The translations under genes were made by a program, and so were the position numbers. Positions 15,617-23,602 of a DNA stretch of 29,214 nt are shown here, one piece after another. Within the stretch, counting starts at the first letter, position 1. Every line of letters begins with the position of its first letter. The notes beneath the pieces were generated by a model, which searched no databases, was not told where the DNA came from, and saw nothing but the letters and a program-made list of their open reading frames with translations. The stretch comes from an uncultured bacterium (GTDB lineage Bacteria > Bacillota > Clostridia > Lachnospirales > Anaerotignaceae): NCBI GenBank assembly GCA_905214825.1, contig CAJMNV010000007.1, positions 1-29,214 of the forward strand, read 5' to 3'.

Positions 15617-16777
15617 TCATTCCTTATTTTTTCGCAATGCTGCCGCTGCACCTGTCCCCATTTCCAATACTGCAATCATTTGTTGGTTTGTGATAGCACC
15701 GTCTAATTCCATAAATGACAATATTCCAACAGCATAACTTTTCGCAAATTTTTCTTGCAACACTTGCATTTCAATATCTTTACCAATTTTAATTGTATAT
15801 CCTTTGAAATCACCATAAGCCAATACTTTTGCATTATCGGCAAATTTCGGTACACTTTCAGACAAATATACTTTTTTCCCCAATAACAAAAAACCGCTAC
15901 CATTGATCACATCTGGTATCAATAAATATCGACCCTCTGCATCTTTCAATTTTCTCACTTGTTCAAATGTACTAGTATCCATTATCCATACTGCATTTTC
16001 TTGATATGCAGTCTTTACAAGTAGCTGTGTAGCAATTAAATCATCTGCTGTCAATACGCCTGTTGCTGCTGTTTTCTTATTCGTAGCATTTTCAAAAATA
16101 CCCTTTACTTTTCCAGTTTTACCCGTTAATGCTTCTTTTTCGATAAATTTTCGCATTTTATTGGTGATTTCTGTTTCTACAAAACCAACAATATCAATAT
16201 CAGTATTGTTGATCAATTTTTTGGAAATTACTGCTTCTGCTCTTGTAATGTTCCCCTGTAATTTAATACTTTTCAACTCACCAGTTTTTTCGTCTCCAGT
16301 ATCTTGCAATTCATCAATATATGTTACCTCTATGGTATTGGTACTTTCATCATAATATGGAATTACCAATTCCCCATTGGTATGATATACTGTTGCCAAA
16401 TCCATAATTGGACAGGTTTCTTTTATTTGGGTAATAATATTGTTCACCACAGTTCTTGGCATAATATCTCCATTTGTACCCACTTTCAACGCTCTTCGTT
16501 CACCACGACAATATTGTTCAAATGTTCTGACTTCTTTTTGTTCTTCTGTTTCAGCTTCCCCTTCTTCTTTTGGTTTGCTTGTTGCCTCTTGTTTTGTGCG
16601 GTGTTCCAATCTGTCAATGGTTTTTGTCAGTGCATCTATTTCTGTTTCTAGCTCTCCATATCGTGCATCTTCTTCTGTTGTCAATGCCCTTGTTTCTGTT
16701 TCCGCTTTGTCCAACATCTCTGTCATTTCCTGTAAACAGTCATTTAATTTTTCTTGTAATTCTTTGATTTTTGACAT
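15617..16777 (-). CDS. Major capsid protein, HK97 fold
   Basis: 386 residues. The N-terminal ~85 residues are a charged coiled coil (KIKELQEKLNDCLQEMTEML...) acting as a built-in scaffolding (delta) domain that the protease removes; no separate scaffold gene is present. The HK97 body follows (TFEQYCRGERRALKVG, VIPYYDESTNTIEVTYIDE, ITRAEAVISKKLINNTDIDI, VWIMDTSTFEQVRKLKDAEG, and a final AKSYAVGILSFMELDGAI). ATG 16777 follows AAAGGAG. The protease gene lies just upstream. Confidence 0.95.
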   Translation of the reverse strand: MSKIKELQEKLNDCLQEMTEMLDKAETETRALTTEEDARYGELETEIDALTKTIDRLEHRTKQEATSKPKEEGEAETEEQKEVRTFEQYCRGERRALKVGTNGDIMPRTVVNNIITQIKETCPIMDLATVYHTNGELVIPYYDESTNTIEVTYIDELQDTGDEKTGELKSIKLQGNITRAEAVISKKLINNTDIDIVGFVETEITNKMRKFIEKEALTGKTGKVKGIFENATNKKTAATGVLTADDLIATQLLVKTAYQENAVWIMDTSTFEQVRKLKDAEGRYLLIPDVINGSGFLLLGKKVYLSESVPKFADNAKVLAYGDFKGYTIKIGKDIEMQVLQEKFAKSYAVGILSFMELDGAITNQQMIAVLEMGTGAAAALRKNKE

Positions 16778-16791
16778 AATTTCATTCTCCT

Positions 16792-17385
16792 TTATTTACA
16801 CATTCTTTTTTTCAGTTCCAGTTTTTTTCTTTTGTTTTGCAAACAAAAAAACAGCTTTTCTGCTGTTTGCTCTTTTTCCACTATAATGTCTGTAAAACTT
16901 CGTGTTTCCAAAAGTTTGTTTTCTTTTCCACGCAATTCATATGATGTGCCAGCATATGCAGGCGTAGATCCAATTAGAATTGACACTTCATCCAATCGAA
17001 TATCTTTTAATATTCTTCGCTTATAGTTTTCGTTTGTATATTCCCAGCTATCCTCAATACTGACAAATCCGAATGACCAACCAGTAATTTTGCCCGCCTC
17101 TGCTGCCTGCAATATCTCATCATCTTGAAATTTTGCTTTCGCATATAGACCAATATTATCTTCTTTTAATTCTAATACGCCATCTTTTGTGCTGCCAATT
17201 TTTCTGTTATGGTTTACTTGTAAGAATATTTCTGGATTATTTTGTATCGCTCTTGCAAAAGTCCCCTCTTGGACTTGTTCCACATATCTTGTCCCGTCTT
17301 GCAACTCTAAAATCCTGCTATCTCTGCAAATTGCATTGACATAACCTTCAACAACAACATCTTTTGCTCTGACCTCAATCTTCAC
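16792..17385 (-). CDS. Prohead protease (S78/HK97 gp4 type)
   Basis: 197 residues from GTG 17385. The likely catalytic residues are H59 (LQVNHNRK) and S104 (GWSFGF), with the conserved LDEVSIL at 132-138. It would trim the capsid N-terminal scaffolds during maturation. The frame stays open upstream to 17595, but that part overlaps the portal gene, has no phage-protease character and lacks a site. GTG 17385 has AAAGGGGG 8 bases before it and gives the family's normal size. It overlaps the portal stop by 11 bases. The Lys-rich C-terminus (~165-197) is probably processed. Confidence 0.92.
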   Translation of the reverse strand: MKIEVRAKDVVVEGYVNAICRDSRILELQDGTRYVEQVQEGTFARAIQNNPEIFLQVNHNRKIGSTKDGVLELKEDNIGLYAKAKFQDDEILQAAEAGKITGWSFGFVSIEDSWEYTNENYKRRILKDIRLDEVSILIGSTPAYAGTSYELRGKENKLLETRSFTDIIVEKEQTAEKLFFCLQNKRKKLELKKRMCK

Positions 17386-18604
17386 TTTTGGTAACCCCCT
17401 TTGCAGTATCCATTTTTGCTGCCATGTTTGGTACAATAATTTCTTTTGTTTCAGGGTTATACAATACATCTTGTAATCCCAGCCGTATAAAATCCAATCC
17501 CAATTTGGGCATGTTTTCTTTTTCTCTAACCTCATCCACCTGCATAATACCGCCTTTAATAGCCATATCATAAATACGGTATCGTTTTTCTGCATTTGCT
17601 TTTAATGCCTCATCTGTATCAAATGCAAAGAACATATCTTCTTTTTCTCGTTCCAATAGTAAATACTTATTTAATGCATTTTCTAATGCCTTTACCACAG
17701 GCAATACCGCATTTTCAAAAGCCTCCGCTGCTTGTTCTTCTGTTGCTGTCCCATCAATTACAGTCTGTGGAACACCAAAAATACTATACAGACTTTCTTT
17801 TGTAAACTTTTTGTTTTCTACAACCTGCATTTCTTGCAAACTTGATGACAATTCCACAAAATCTACACCATCATTCAATACCATAGAAACATCATCATCG
17901 CCATTATATAACTTTGCCCATTTTGCTTTCAAATCCTTTAAGGAATTGTCTGATAATTTATTTTTTGCACTTAAATAGCCAGATTTTCTACCATTTCGTT
18001 TCAAAATTTTTTTGCCAAATTGTATCTCATTGTATGCGATTGCTAATTCTTCTTTGTTTTCGTGTAAAATTCCTCTAGCATTTACACCATCTTTACTTCT
18101 ACGAATAGCACGTAAAAGCAAAAATTCAGGTACTTCTTTTCCTTGTATCCAATACCTCACTGTCCTATCAATAACATCAATAGAATATAGTTTTTGTATA
18201 TTGGTTGGTGGGATATAAGTAATACATTTGATATCATTGCCTTTTTTTGAAATATACGCATAACACACACCATGCAAGAGATAATCTTGTACCATCATTT
18301 TTTTGAATAGCATACCATCAAATAGTTCTGATGGTTCTTTGTTCAAAATGTTTGTTCTTTTGTCTGCCTTTACTTCTATTGGGGTATTGTCATCTAGTCT
18401 TTTGTATAATTTCACAGGCAATATTCCAATTTTTTTTGCAATATAATCTACACATGCTGCCACCGCTGGTATCTCCATTGCTTTATCTTCTGTAATTTCA
18501 TCACCAGACAAAATATTTGCTAACATATCAATTGTAAATGCCCTTTGTTCTACTTCTGGTGGTTCTCTTGGCGTGTTTCTTTTCACAAAATTCCATATAC
18601 CCAA
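17375..18604 (-). CDS. Portal protein, HK97 type
   Basis: 409 residues. PAVAACVDYIAKKIGILPVKLYK (split at residues ~45-67), DYLLHGVCYAYISKKGNDI and KLYSIDVIDRTVRYWI mark the HK97 portal family, and VPQTVIDGTATEEQAAEAFEN is the conserved C-terminal wing. The twelve-subunit ring is the DNA entry port. No in-frame ATG lies near the start. TTG 18604 is used, behind a purine tract that includes G8 (+ strand C8, 18612-18619), and it lies 15 bases after the terL stop. The homopolymer makes this site prone to length change. Confidence 0.92.
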   Translation of the reverse strand: MGIWNFVKRNTPREPPEVEQRAFTIDMLANILSGDEITEDKAMEIPAVAACVDYIAKKIGILPVKLYKRLDDNTPIEVKADKRTNILNKEPSELFDGMLFKKMMVQDYLLHGVCYAYISKKGNDIKCITYIPPTNIQKLYSIDVIDRTVRYWIQGKEVPEFLLLRAIRRSKDGVNARGILHENKEELAIAYNEIQFGKKILKRNGRKSGYLSAKNKLSDNSLKDLKAKWAKLYNGDDDVSMVLNDGVDFVELSSSLQEMQVVENKKFTKESLYSIFGVPQTVIDGTATEEQAAEAFENAVLPVVKALENALNKYLLLEREKEDMFFAFDTDEALKANAEKRYRIYDMAIKGGIMQVDEVREKENMPKLGLDFIRLGLQDVLYNPETKEIIVPNMAAKMDTAKGVTKSED

Positions 18605-18619
18605 TATACTTCCCCCCCC

Positions 18620-20317
18620 TTATATTTCAATTGCACCCCAGTTTTGCATTTGTCCCAAAATTTCATTTTGTTCCATCAAATATATCGCATTGATAATGCT
18701 AAAAACGGCATCTATCTTTCCAGATGATTTCTTTTTATTGACATATCTATTTTTGTTTGTGTCAAAAGTGCATTTTGCATTTTCAAAGTTAATTTCCAGC
18801 AATTTATTTTCTTCATACCGAAATTTACCTTCTGTGATTTTTTCATATAATAATTTTGTCGGAGCATGTAATACAGATGAATGTTGTGTAATCTCTATCA
18901 ATTCCAATCCGCTTGCCTCCAACTTTTGTGCGGTTGACATAGCATTAAATCTATCAAAACCAACTGCAACAATTTTTCCACCTGTTTTTTCCTCTAACTG
19001 CATCACATAATTTTCTATTACACTGTAATCAACTATCATGTCGCCACAGGCAATCGCCAAACCATCTTCAACCATTTGTTTATAATCCACTTTTTCTTCT
19101 TGTGTTTTTTCTTCCATTTTTCCTTCTGGGAAAAATATCATGACACCAGCTTCTACGTAGTCAGTTTGTTCATCATACGATACCCAACCTACAGCACAGT
19201 TGTCATTGGATATAGCTAAATCCATTCCAACATATAGCCGCTTTCCTGTCCAATCAATTTGTTGGACCTTACATTTTTGTAGTTCGCTTACAGAAACATA
19301 GTTTTCTGTCCCCACGCCTTGATAAATTATGTTACAATGTTTTGTCAAAAAGTTTTGTCGTGCTGATGGTATTTCTATGGCACGTTTTCGCTTTTTGAAT
19401 AAATCTAACATAATTTTATTCACATCTATCGCCAAAGGATTGGCGTGTTGTAATATCATATCGTTTGTTGTCCAGTTTTTTTTGTCGTCGGGTTCATATA
19501 ATAGCCCAAATATAGTTTCATCTTCCGTCAATCCGTCTAAAACTCTTTTCAAATAATCTACTTGTTCCTCGAATGGATTGTTTGTTGTTGGATATTTTGT
19601 TGAAATAATAAAGCCTAACGGGTTATCTATATTGCTTTGTCCAGAAGCCATCGCTTCCAATGGATATACTACTGGTAATGCTCCTACCTCGTCTGCCACA
19701 TATGCTGATGGTTCTCTACTGTCCATCCGATTTCGTGACGTATTCAAAGGTGTGTATTTAATATCTGTCAAATTGCAATAAATATAGTCACGCAACACCT
19801 TGAATTTTGCACGCCCATTAAAACTTCCACACAATGCAGGACTGCTTTTAATAATTTCCTCTATCTGCGTTTTAATTTCTCTGCTGATTACTCCATCTGG
19901 TGCAACACTATATAACTTTGCAAACTTTGGTTCTGTCATCATCAATAACAGAAAAATTAGTCCAACTAAAAAAGTTTTCCCATTTTTTCTTGCAATTTCC
20001 AAAATAATTGTTTCATATCGCCGTTTTTTTGGATTTTCACGCCATACAACACACAACGCTGCAATCAATAATAACCACTGAAAACCTGCCAACGCTTCAA
20101 ATGCAGTTTTCCCTCTTTTTTGACCTTTTGGCATGATAATCAATTTTGTAATTTTATATATTTTTTTCAACTTCTGTTGATGTATCATATATTTTTTGTT
20201 TTTATCGTCTGCAATCTCCAAAAACTCTTTGGCTGCTTTTTTCACATACATTGGGGCAGATGTAACATTTTCCAAAACGTTCATAGCATATTGGTAAGCT
20301 TTTGTTTTTTTTATCAT
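18620..20317 (-). CDS. terL: Terminase large subunit
   Basis: The 565-residue packaging motor. ATPase part: Walker A EIARKNGKT at 107-115, Walker B AYVADE at 205-210, coupling motif GFIISTKYPT at 235-244. Nuclease part (RNase H fold): D366 (LYVGMDLAIS), D455 (VGFDRF) and D536 (KIDAVFS). Its length and motif spacing fit the HK97-like TerL that pairs with P27-type small subunits and HNH proteins in cos phages. The start ATG 20317 overlaps the terS stop by 4 bases. Confidence 0.96.
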   Translation of the reverse strand: MIKKTKAYQYAMNVLENVTSAPMYVKKAAKEFLEIADDKNKKYMIHQQKLKKIYKITKLIIMPKGQKRGKTAFEALAGFQWLLLIAALCVVWRENPKKRRYETIILEIARKNGKTFLVGLIFLLLMMTEPKFAKLYSVAPDGVISREIKTQIEEIIKSSPALCGSFNGRAKFKVLRDYIYCNLTDIKYTPLNTSRNRMDSREPSAYVADEVGALPVVYPLEAMASGQSNIDNPLGFIISTKYPTTNNPFEEQVDYLKRVLDGLTEDETIFGLLYEPDDKKNWTTNDMILQHANPLAIDVNKIMLDLFKKRKRAIEIPSARQNFLTKHCNIIYQGVGTENYVSVSELQKCKVQQIDWTGKRLYVGMDLAISNDNCAVGWVSYDEQTDYVEAGVMIFFPEGKMEEKTQEEKVDYKQMVEDGLAIACGDMIVDYSVIENYVMQLEEKTGGKIVAVGFDRFNAMSTAQKLEASGLELIEITQHSSVLHAPTKLLYEKITEGKFRYEENKLLEINFENAKCTFDTNKNRYVNKKKSSGKIDAVFSIINAIYLMEQNEILGQMQNWGAIEI

Positions 20318-20766
20318 TCGTCATCATCTGCCAGTGCTTCAAGCAAAGGATCTATCGTATTTTCTGTGAGTGAGATTGCCAGTTTTGCCCTTGCTTGTGG
20401 CGACAATCCCAATTCATTGCAACCACGATAGAAATCTTGTGTGTACTTCGCCCTTGTGTTCATAACATCTTTATCATATAAAAGTGCTGGTGTGTTTTCG
20501 ATGTCCTTGTCAATCTGTGCTAATTTTTCAATGGCAACAGCCGTTTTTGCAATTAGCCAATCGTCTAAGTCACACAGCAAGCCCTCTGCCCCTGCCATTC
20601 GTTTGACCAAATCTTTGAATATTTTTTTCTGTGTTTTTGTCAAATAGGTGGGCGGTTTTGGTTTTCCAACTCCCCGCAATTTTTCCTCTGCTTTTTGTCG
20701 CCCTTCTTTTTCTTCTTTTGTTCTTGCACCTGTCGCCAAACTTATTGGTTTCGCTGGTCTGCCCAT
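20314..20766 (-). CDS. terS: Terminase small subunit, P27 family
   Basis: 150 residues starting MGRPAKPISLATGARTKEE, the hallmark P27-type N-terminus. Then KPPTYLTKTQKKIFKDLVKR, ALLYDKDVMNTRAKYTQDFY and LGLSPQARAKLAI, the last being the conserved C-terminal motif of the family. It recognises the packaging site and loads TerL. GGGGTGA precedes ATG 20766. A 7-base inverted repeat lies just upstream. Confidence 0.94.
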   Translation of the reverse strand: MGRPAKPISLATGARTKEEKEGRQKAEEKLRGVGKPKPPTYLTKTQKKIFKDLVKRMAGAEGLLCDLDDWLIAKTAVAIEKLAQIDKDIENTPALLYDKDVMNTRAKYTQDFYRGCNELGLSPQARAKLAISLTENTIDPLLEALADDDE

Positions 20767-20774
20767 AAATTCAC

Positions 20775-20806
20775 CCCATTTCTAAAAAAATTTATACGCA
20801 AATGGG
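20775..20806. repeat. Inverted repeat upstream of terS, possible packaging-related site
   Basis: CCCATTT (20775-20781) and AAATGGG (20800-20806) separated by 18 AT-rich bases, in the 80-base gap between HNH and terS. In HK97-like cos phages cohesive ends often lie near terS/HNH, so this gap is the place to look for cos. The repeat alone does not prove it; it could also bind a regulator. Confidence 0.3.
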
Positions 20807-20831
20807 CCAGTGTCGTGTGGGAATTTTGTAT

Positions 20832-20857
20832 AAAAAAAGCCCCTATTTACATAGGGG
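20832..20857 (-). terminator. Terminator overlapping the HNH stop codon
   Basis: Stem CCCCTAT (20840-20846), loop 20847-20850, stem ATAGGGG (20851-20857). T7 follows on the minus strand (A7 at 20832-20838). The HNH stop codon (20849-20847) lies in the loop. It stands between HNH and terS. Confidence 0.75.
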
Positions 20858-21254
20858 GGATACTTTTTACAATTTTTTGTAATACCTCTCGCGGTATCTC
20901 ACCACGTTCTGCCTGCTTGTGGTGTTTATCGCATAGTGTTATTAAGTTATCTAGGCATAGTCGTAATGCCCACGCCTCTTTAACTGGTATAATATGATGG
21001 ACATATAATATGACATCATCATATCGTATATTGGGATTGTTTTTTATTTCTTGTCTGCAAATCGCACACAAATATAAATCCCTTTTTTTTGTTATTTCAC
21101 GCATCTTTTGCCATGTAAAACTTGACGTAAATTCTACATATTTCTTTTGAAATCCATCAAAAGATTGCTGTTTTTTAATTCTTTTTGGTGGTCTTTTAGG
21201 GCAAATTTCCCCTGTTTTATGTACTTGACCACAATACCTGCATGTTTTACGCAT
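20847..21254 (-). CDS. HNH endonuclease
   Basis: 135 residues. The N-terminal zinc-like motif C5-x2-C8 ... C18 is followed by an HNH core: C63-x2-C66 (LCAIC), H86-H87 (YVHHIIP), N103 (LDNLITL), C108, H111 and H112. In HK97-type phages an HNH protein next to terS activates TerL cleavage at cos (established for several phages). Placement beside terS supports that role over a homing nuclease. I chose ATG 21254, behind AGAGGTG. The leader upstream contains a terminator-like hairpin. Confidence 0.92.
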   Translation of the reverse strand: MRKTCRYCGQVHKTGEICPKRPPKRIKKQQSFDGFQKKYVEFTSSFTWQKMREITKKRDLYLCAICRQEIKNNPNIRYDDVILYVHHIIPVKEAWALRLCLDNLITLCDKHHKQAERGEIPREVLQKIVKSIPPM

Positions 21255-21270
21255 TTTATCACCTCTCAAT

Positions 21271-21298
21271 AAAAAAGGTACTATCAAATGATAGTACC
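21271..21298 (-). terminator. Terminator/attenuator in the leader of the HNH-late operon
   Basis: Perfect 10-base stem GGTACTATCA (21277-21286) / TGATAGTACC (21289-21298), loop AA, followed on the minus strand by T6. It lies between the predicted late promoter and the HNH start. It shares bases with the palindrome GTACCATGGTAC (21294-21305), which in turn overlaps a second hairpin GTACATA/TATGTAC (21302-21324). Mutually exclusive structures are therefore possible. Confidence 0.75.
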
Positions 21299-21346
21299 AT
21301 GGTACATAAAGAAGGTGTATGTACTTTTTTCTCTTTCCATAATAGC

Positions 21347-21400
21347 ATTATAACACATAATACTATATTATCTAGTATCATTTAGTCGCATTTAGTATCA
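21347..21400 (-). promoter_or_regulatory. Candidate activator-dependent late promoter
   Basis: Extended -10 TGTTATAAT (TATAAT at 21352-21347, minus strand). At 17 bases the -35 position reads CTAGAT, which is non-consensus. Directly upstream are three tandem 10-base repeats (21371-21400: TCTAGTATCA, TTTAGTCGCA, TTTAGTATCA on the plus strand). A good -10, poor -35 and upstream repeats are the layout of an activator-controlled promoter. The neighbouring gene encodes an ArpU/RinA-like protein, the probable activator. Confidence 0.6.
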
Positions 21401-21404
21401 TCTT

Positions 21405-21806
21405 TTATTTTACAGAAAAATTTTGTAACGCTTTTCCATGCATTTTCAGAATGTGACCTTGACTATATCGCATCTCTATTGCAATTTTCTCCCAACTTTG
21501 CCCCAATATATACCGCCTAATCAAAATTTCTTGTTCTGTATCATTTTCCATGTTTTTTATGGCATTTCTAATTTCTTGATATTTAATCATCTGTATTTCT
21601 TGTTCCGCTTCCAATTCCCGCAACAGTGCATCTAACTTCGCCATATATCCAGACAAATCCGATTTTTGATTACCTTTTGGCATACCATCACCCAGTATTA
21701 TAGGACTTGTTTGTGAGTCACGCAATTCTGCAACTTCAGATAATAGCAACCTTACTTTTCGTTTTGCCACCAAATATCTTTTTAGATAATTTTTCTTATC
21801 GGTCAT
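21405..21806 (-). CDS. ArpU/RinA-like late transcription regulator
   Basis: 133 residues: a helical N-terminal two thirds (LLLSEVAELRDSQTSP..., LDALLRELEAEQEIQMIKYQ) and a sigma-region-4-like helix-turn-helix at ~90-130 (EQEILIRRYILGQSWEKIAI, then EMRYSQGHILKMHGKALQNF). This matches the DUF1492/ArpU/RinA class of late activators of Firmicutes phages. The gene ends 5 bases before the repeat block of the predicted late promoter. The start overlaps the methyltransferase stop by 4 bases (ATGA). No sigma region 2 is present, so it is not a complete sigma factor. Confidence 0.82.
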   Translation of the reverse strand: MTDKKNYLKRYLVAKRKVRLLLSEVAELRDSQTSPIILGDGMPKGNQKSDLSGYMAKLDALLRELEAEQEIQMIKYQEIRNAIKNMENDTEQEILIRRYILGQSWEKIAIEMRYSQGHILKMHGKALQNFSVK

Positions 21807-22639
21807 ATATAAATTAATTCTCCTCGTTTTTTATGCCTAATTTTTACTCGTTCTACCAGCTCACTTACATCAAAATCAAATTCTTGTTTACTATCCAACA
21901 AAGCGTTATATATTCGCTGTTTCGCAATATTGAAATACCGTTCGTGCGAATCAATTCCTATAAAGTTTCGGTTTGTATTTGCACAGGCTACACCTGTAGA
22001 ACCACTTCCCATTGTGAAGTCTAAAACTGTTTCTCTTTTATTCGTATACGTTTTTATTAGATATTCGAGCAATGCAACTGGTTTCTGTGTTGGATGATAT
22101 TTTTCTGTATCCCTATTGTATTTTAATATTGTTTTTGGATAATTTTGAAAAAACGTTCTAACAGAATTTGACTGCGACTTTCTTTCCAGTGTCCCTTCCA
22201 TTCCCCAGTTTTTACGCTTATACGTCTTATCACATTTTTTTAAACCTTGTGGCATGTAAACCATTCTATTTTTAACTTTTCCTTTATGCCCTATTTTTCC
22301 TTTTGAAAATACACTTATGTTTTCATGATTTTTCAGTGGCATATTTTTTGAGTGTAAAGCCCCTGTGCCATACTCTTTTTCCCAAATCCAGTCATATTTA
22401 TAATCATTGATATTACTCATTCGTAAAGTGCTAGAAAATGGTTCAGAACCAAATAGTACAATAGCCCCATTAGGTTTAATTATTCTATTTAATTGTGCCC
22501 ACATCGGTTCAAGTTGAATAACGCTATCCCACTTACAATCTGTAAGCCCATATGGAGGGTCAGTCAAAATCAAATCAACACTACCGTCTTGTATATCTTT
22601 CATTTTTTCTAAGCAGTCACCTTGTATCAGCTTATACAT
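21803..22639 (-). CDS. DNA methyltransferase, N6/N4 type, beta class
   Basis: 278 residues. The catalytic motif DPPY is at 27-30, the SAM-binding FTMGSGSTG at 208-216, and HPTQKP at 182-187. DPPY before the SAM motif is the beta-class order; DPPY suggests adenine-N6 (or cytosine-N4) methylation. The middle (~90-170) is the target-recognition region, so the site methylated cannot be read here. No restriction gene is nearby, so it is an orphan, probably protecting phage DNA or regulating it. AAGGAG lies about 15 bases before ATG 22639, rather distant. Confidence 0.93.
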   Translation of the reverse strand: MYKLIQGDCLEKMKDIQDGSVDLILTDPPYGLTDCKWDSVIQLEPMWAQLNRIIKPNGAIVLFGSEPFSSTLRMSNINDYKYDWIWEKEYGTGALHSKNMPLKNHENISVFSKGKIGHKGKVKNRMVYMPQGLKKCDKTYKRKNWGMEGTLERKSQSNSVRTFFQNYPKTILKYNRDTEKYHPTQKPVALLEYLIKTYTNKRETVLDFTMGSGSTGVACANTNRNFIGIDSHERYFNIAKQRIYNALLDSKQEFDFDVSELVERVKIRHKKRGELIYI

Positions 22640-22845
22640 CTGTTATTTTTCTCACTCCTTGCGTTAGCCAATTTTAGACGTTCTATGGCGATTTTTCTTT
22701 ATTTTCCATCATATTTTCCATCATATTTTCCATCATCAACATAAATACCAGTAATCTCTTCGAAAATTATCTTGTTGAAGTTCGGTTCATAAACCTCTAA
22801 ACGAATTGTATTATATGTTTTTATCGATATATTGTAAAAGATTAT
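22627..22845 (-). pseudogene. Broken small gene with an in-frame stop in a repeat
   Basis: The minus frame from 22845 reads as plausible protein (IRLEVYEPNFNKIIFEEITG, then IYVDDGKYDGKYDGK). It hits TAA at 22701-22699 and then continues in the same frame (RKIAIERLKLANARSEKNN) to a TGA at 22627, overlapping the methyltransferase start as operon genes do. The stop is one base from the TAT that fills that place in the two preceding repeats. No ATG, GTG or TTG with a ribosome site begins it. I interpret it as a decayed small gene; I do not recognise its family. Confidence 0.4.
22700..22735. repeat. Three tandem 12-bp repeats
   Basis: Three perfect copies of TATTTTCCATCA on the plus strand. On the minus strand, in the broken gene's frame, they encode repeated DGKY, the last turned into DGK-stop. 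Confidence 0.9.
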
Positions 22846-23086
22846 CTACATTATTCTTTTGAAATTCTGACATTCTGTATATCTCTAATATTTGATCAAA
22901 ATAGTTTTCGTCTTTTCCATAAAAATTAATTAATTCATCTACTGTGTTTTTATTTTCTTCTTTTAATATTTTTTCAATTTCTTCATATTGTTTTTTTATA
23001 AGTACTGCTATTTCTTCTACGTGTGTTACATATATTCGCAATGAATTTAAGTTTAACAAAATCAACACAGCCTTTCTATATAACAT
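22811..23086 (-). CDS. Unknown small acidic helical protein
   Basis: 91 residues as drawn. From residue ~20 it is clearly helical and acidic (VEEIAVLIKKQYEEIEKILK, then DELINFYGKDENYFDQILEI). ATG 23086 has only a weak AGAAG site. A TTG further in, 4-5 bases after AAAGG in GAAAGGCTGTG, is an alternative start and would remove the hydrophobic N-terminus. No membrane segment or recognisable motif is present. The frame is open in a region otherwise full of stops and is on the operon strand, which supports a real gene. I cannot assign a function. Confidence 0.5.
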   Translation of the reverse strand: MLYRKAVLILLNLNSLRIYVTHVEEIAVLIKKQYEEIEKILKEENKNTVDELINFYGKDENYFDQILEIYRMSEFQKNNVDNLLQYIDKNI

Positions 23087-23146
23087 TAGATTTACTTCTT
23101 TTTATATCATAAATAAATGATTAATTCCACATTTTCATAAAAAAAA

Positions 23147-23515
23147 TCATATATTTCTCCAAATCTTTCTCATGTCTGTACACGCTTTCATCAGTAACTT
23201 TTTATCGCCATTTTCAAATGCTTGTTGTATGCCGATTGCTACACCTGTATGGACTGCCATCAACACCAATGCCGTTAAAGCTTCTTGCGATGGTTTGTTC
23301 TGGTCTGGTATCGTGCCGCCTGCTGCTGTCACCTGTTGTTTTGGTGTGTAATCACAAATTTTATACAACAAAAAGTCCCACAACCCAGAAACCAATTTTG
23401 CATTGATACTTTGAAATTCATCTTGAAATTTTTCCCTTATTTGCATAGGTAGTGCCAATGCCTTGCCTCTGCGTTCCAACAGATACAAATACTCTCGTGC
23501 TTCCGCTTCATTCAT
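23147..23515 (-). CDS. Unknown early phage protein
   Basis: 122 residues. The N-terminus is helical (NEAEAREYLYLLERRGKALA, then LPMQIREKFQDEFQSINAKL). A Thr/Pro/Gly-rich middle (DYTPKQQVTAAGGTIPDQNK) follows, and the C-terminus contains ALTALVLMAVHTGVAIGIQQ, a moderately hydrophobic helix. I chose ATG 23515, 7 bases after AAGGTG. It follows a 26-codon frame and the HUH initiator gene in the same direction, so probably belongs to the replication operon. I do not recognise the family; the hydrophobic helix might be buried and not a membrane anchor. Confidence 0.75.
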   Translation of the reverse strand: MNEAEAREYLYLLERRGKALALPMQIREKFQDEFQSINAKLVSGLWDFLLYKICDYTPKQQVTAAGGTIPDQNKPSQEALTALVLMAVHTGVAIGIQQAFENGDKKLLMKACTDMRKIWRNI

Positions 23516-23521
23516 CGCCAA

Positions 23522-23602
23522 TCACCTTATTTTTTTCATAATTTCCAACAGCCTTGTCGCAGTTTCAGCCATAACAATTTCAACTTGCTCTGCAACTGAC
23601 AT
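23522..23602 (-). CDS. Possible 26-residue protein between HUH gene and next gene
   Basis: The short frame MSVAEQVEIVMAETATRLLE plus IMKKIR starts at ATG 23602, 3-4 bases after GGAG, inside the end of the HUH gene in another frame. It ends 6 bases before the next start. It is an amphipathic helix that may serve for translational coupling. Very short, so uncertain. Confidence 0.4.
   Translation of the reverse strand: MSVAEQVEIVMAETATRLLEIMKKIR

Noticed and set aside
16792..17595. Long form of the prohead protease (267 residues).
   Set aside because: The extra N-terminus overlaps the portal gene in another frame, has no ribosome site and has no family character; GTG 17385 is well supported.
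20767..20846. A proven cos site between HNH and terS.
   Set aside because: The position fits and an inverted repeat exists, but no cohesive-end sequence can be recognised, so only a low-confidence repeat is listed.
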